Shown here piece after piece: positions 5,514 to 6,634 of a stretch of DNA of 6,634 bases. The notes under the pieces were generated by a model that saw only the letters and a list, made by a program, of their open reading frames with translations, was not told the origin of the DNA and made no database searches. A program made the translations under genes and the position numbers. Within the stretch, counting starts at the first letter, position 1; each line of letters begins with the position of its first letter. This stretch comes from Bacteroidota bacterium (GTDB taxonomy: Bacteria; Bacteroidota; Bacteroidia; Bacteroidales; VadinHA17), in contig JADFUQ010000069.1 of the NCBI GenBank assembly GCA_015222065.1, forward strand, positions 1 through 6,634, written 5' to 3'.

Positions 5514-6620
5514 ATGAAAAATTCTTTAAAATATCTGCTCTTTGGTATCGGGATAATAGTTGTTGTTTTTGGGTTATGGTACCTGCGGAGCATTGTTGCG
5601 TATATCCTTATAGCAGCAGTGTTATCACTAATTGGTCGCCCATTGGTAAATTTTCTGGAAAAGATCAGAATTAAGAATTTTAAGCTTCCCAGAGCCCTGT
5701 CTGCACTATTAACTGTCCTGGTTTTGTGGTTGGTGATTTATACTTTTTTCAGGGTTTTTGTTCCGTTAATAATCAGCCAGGCTGCGGAATTTTCGAAAAT
5801 TGATGTACAACCACTTATTGAAAAGCTTAATGAGCCGTTTCAAAAAATCGAAGAGGCTTACCAGAAACTTAATGTGAAGGATGCAGAAGCTTTTTCAGTA
5901 CAGGAATATTTTACCAATAAACTTGTATCAGTTTTAAATCTTTCAATAATCTCAAATTTTGTAAGCTCAACAGCAGGTTTAATAGGCAACCTGTTTATTG
6001 CAGCATTTGCAATAACATTCATTACTTTTTTCTTTTTAAAGGATAAGAGTTTATTAATTAACGGGATTATGATGTTTGTTCCGACTAAATATGAAGATCA
6101 AACACATCATGCCCTCTCTTCTGTAAAGAAATTGCTTTCCAGGTATTTTATCGGTATTATTTGCCAGATAACCGGAATCATTATCCTGGTAACAATTGGA
6201 TTGTCAATAGTTGGATTAAAATTCGAACGTGCCTTACTTATCGGATTAGTTGTGGGGATCTTTAATGTTATTCCTTATATCGGACCAATTATTGGTGAAG
6301 TTCTCGGTTTATTCCTTGGGATAGCTCCTAACCTGAACCTTAATTTTTATTCGGAACTTCTACCATTAATGGGGTATATGATGTTGGTTTTTATTATTGT
6401 CCAGGTTATTGATAATATATTGTTTCAACCTTTGATTTTTGGCAAATCAGTAAAAGCCCATCCCCTTGAAGTTTTCCTGGTAATTTTAATTACAGCGACT
6501 TTGTTCGGACCATTTGCTATGATAATTGCAATTCCTGCTTATACAGTTGTTAGAGTTTTTGGAAAGGAGTTTTTTTACCGGTATAAACTGGTTAAAAAAC
6601 TAACTGAACATATTGATTAA
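5514..6620 (+). CDS. AI-2E family membrane transporter (PerM/TqsA/YdiK-like)
   Basis: Polytopic inner-membrane protein of the AI-2E (PF01594) family. Some members export autoinducer-2 (E. coli TqsA) and others have been linked to ion/proton exchange, so the substrate here is unknown. From ATG 5514 it has 368 residues. There are paired N-terminal TM segments, another about 56-80, then a soluble segment rich in charged residues (about 88-140) where family members have an extracytoplasmic loop. The C-terminal core carries the hallmark NVIPYIGPIIG (251-261) and the FGKSVKAHPLEV block (309-320), followed by the last TM pair and a basic tail. This length is usual for the family. I prefer ATG 5514 for its A-rich context and because homologues typically begin close to the first TM; ATG 5466 would add 16 polar residues encoded across an inverted repeat. 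The 207-base gap after psd argues for separate control rather than tight operon membership. Confidence 0.9.
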   Translation: MKNSLKYLLFGIGIIVVVFGLWYLRSIVAYILIAAVLSLIGRPLVNFLEKIRIKNFKLPRALSALLTVLVLWLVIYTFFRVFVPLIISQAAEFSKIDVQPLIEKLNEPFQKIEEAYQKLNVKDAEAFSVQEYFTNKLVSVLNLSIISNFVSSTAGLIGNLFIAAFAITFITFFFLKDKSLLINGIMMFVPTKYEDQTHHALSSVKKLLSRYFIGIICQITGIIILVTIGLSIVGLKFERALLIGLVVGIFNVIPYIGPIIGEVLGLFLGIAPNLNLNFYSELLPLMGYMMLVFIIVQVIDNILFQPLIFGKSVKAHPLEVFLVILITATLFGPFAMIIAIPAYTVVRVFGKEFFYRYKLVKKLTEHID

Positions 6621-6634
6621 ATATTAGTAACTAA

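Noticed and set aside
1..6634. CRISPR array, insertion sequence, tRNA or phage genes
   Set aside because: No regularly spaced direct repeats, no transposase motifs, and no cloverleaf-like sequence in the gaps; almost all of the window is occupied by recognisable housekeeping genes.

Overview
The window looks like a chromosomal housekeeping segment from a low-GC member of the Bacteroidota, probably of the Bacteroidales/Marinilabiliales type. This rests on protein sequence character (FtsH, CdsA and the short Psd with an FGSRVD processing site), on the absence of Shine-Dalgarno sequences before most genes, on A/T-rich start contexts, and on a TAnnTTTG-type promoter box upstream of rsfS. The phylum is inferred from memory of these families, not from a search.

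Layout. Bases 1-749 (minus strand) hold a nearly complete biotin--protein ligase gene, birA, whose 3' end runs off the left edge. Bases 750-1021 are a divergent intergenic region with the probable rsfS promoter (974-1005) and a 49-codon minus-strand open frame without ATG (844-993) that may be a gene remnant or small protein. From 1022 to 5306 five genes run on the plus strand with very small gaps: rsfS (ribosomal silencing factor), ftsH (membrane AAA+ zinc protease), a small DUF2007-like protein, cdsA (CDP-diacylglycerol synthase) and psd (phosphatidylserine decarboxylase). Bases 5307-5513 are a gene-poor gap rich in inverted repeats. An AI-2E/PerM-family membrane protein fills most of the rest (5514-6620, or from 5466). 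The last 14 bases hold nothing recognisable.

How the genes fit together. The five-gene block looks like one operon. It joins translation silencing in slow growth (RsfS), membrane-protein quality control (FtsH) and two steps of phosphatidylethanolamine synthesis: CdsA makes CDP-diacylglycerol and Psd decarboxylates phosphatidylserine. The intervening phosphatidylserine synthase gene is not in the window. The DUF2007 protein has no established function. The AI-2E-family gene probably has its own expression control, because the gap before it contains a weak promoter-like sequence and several inverted repeats.

I see no CRISPR array, insertion sequence, phage gene, tRNA or rRNA, and no clear undescribed system. 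The points most worth a second look are the structured gap at 5339-5507, the orphan minus-strand frame at 844-993, and the altered biotin-binding loop of BirA.
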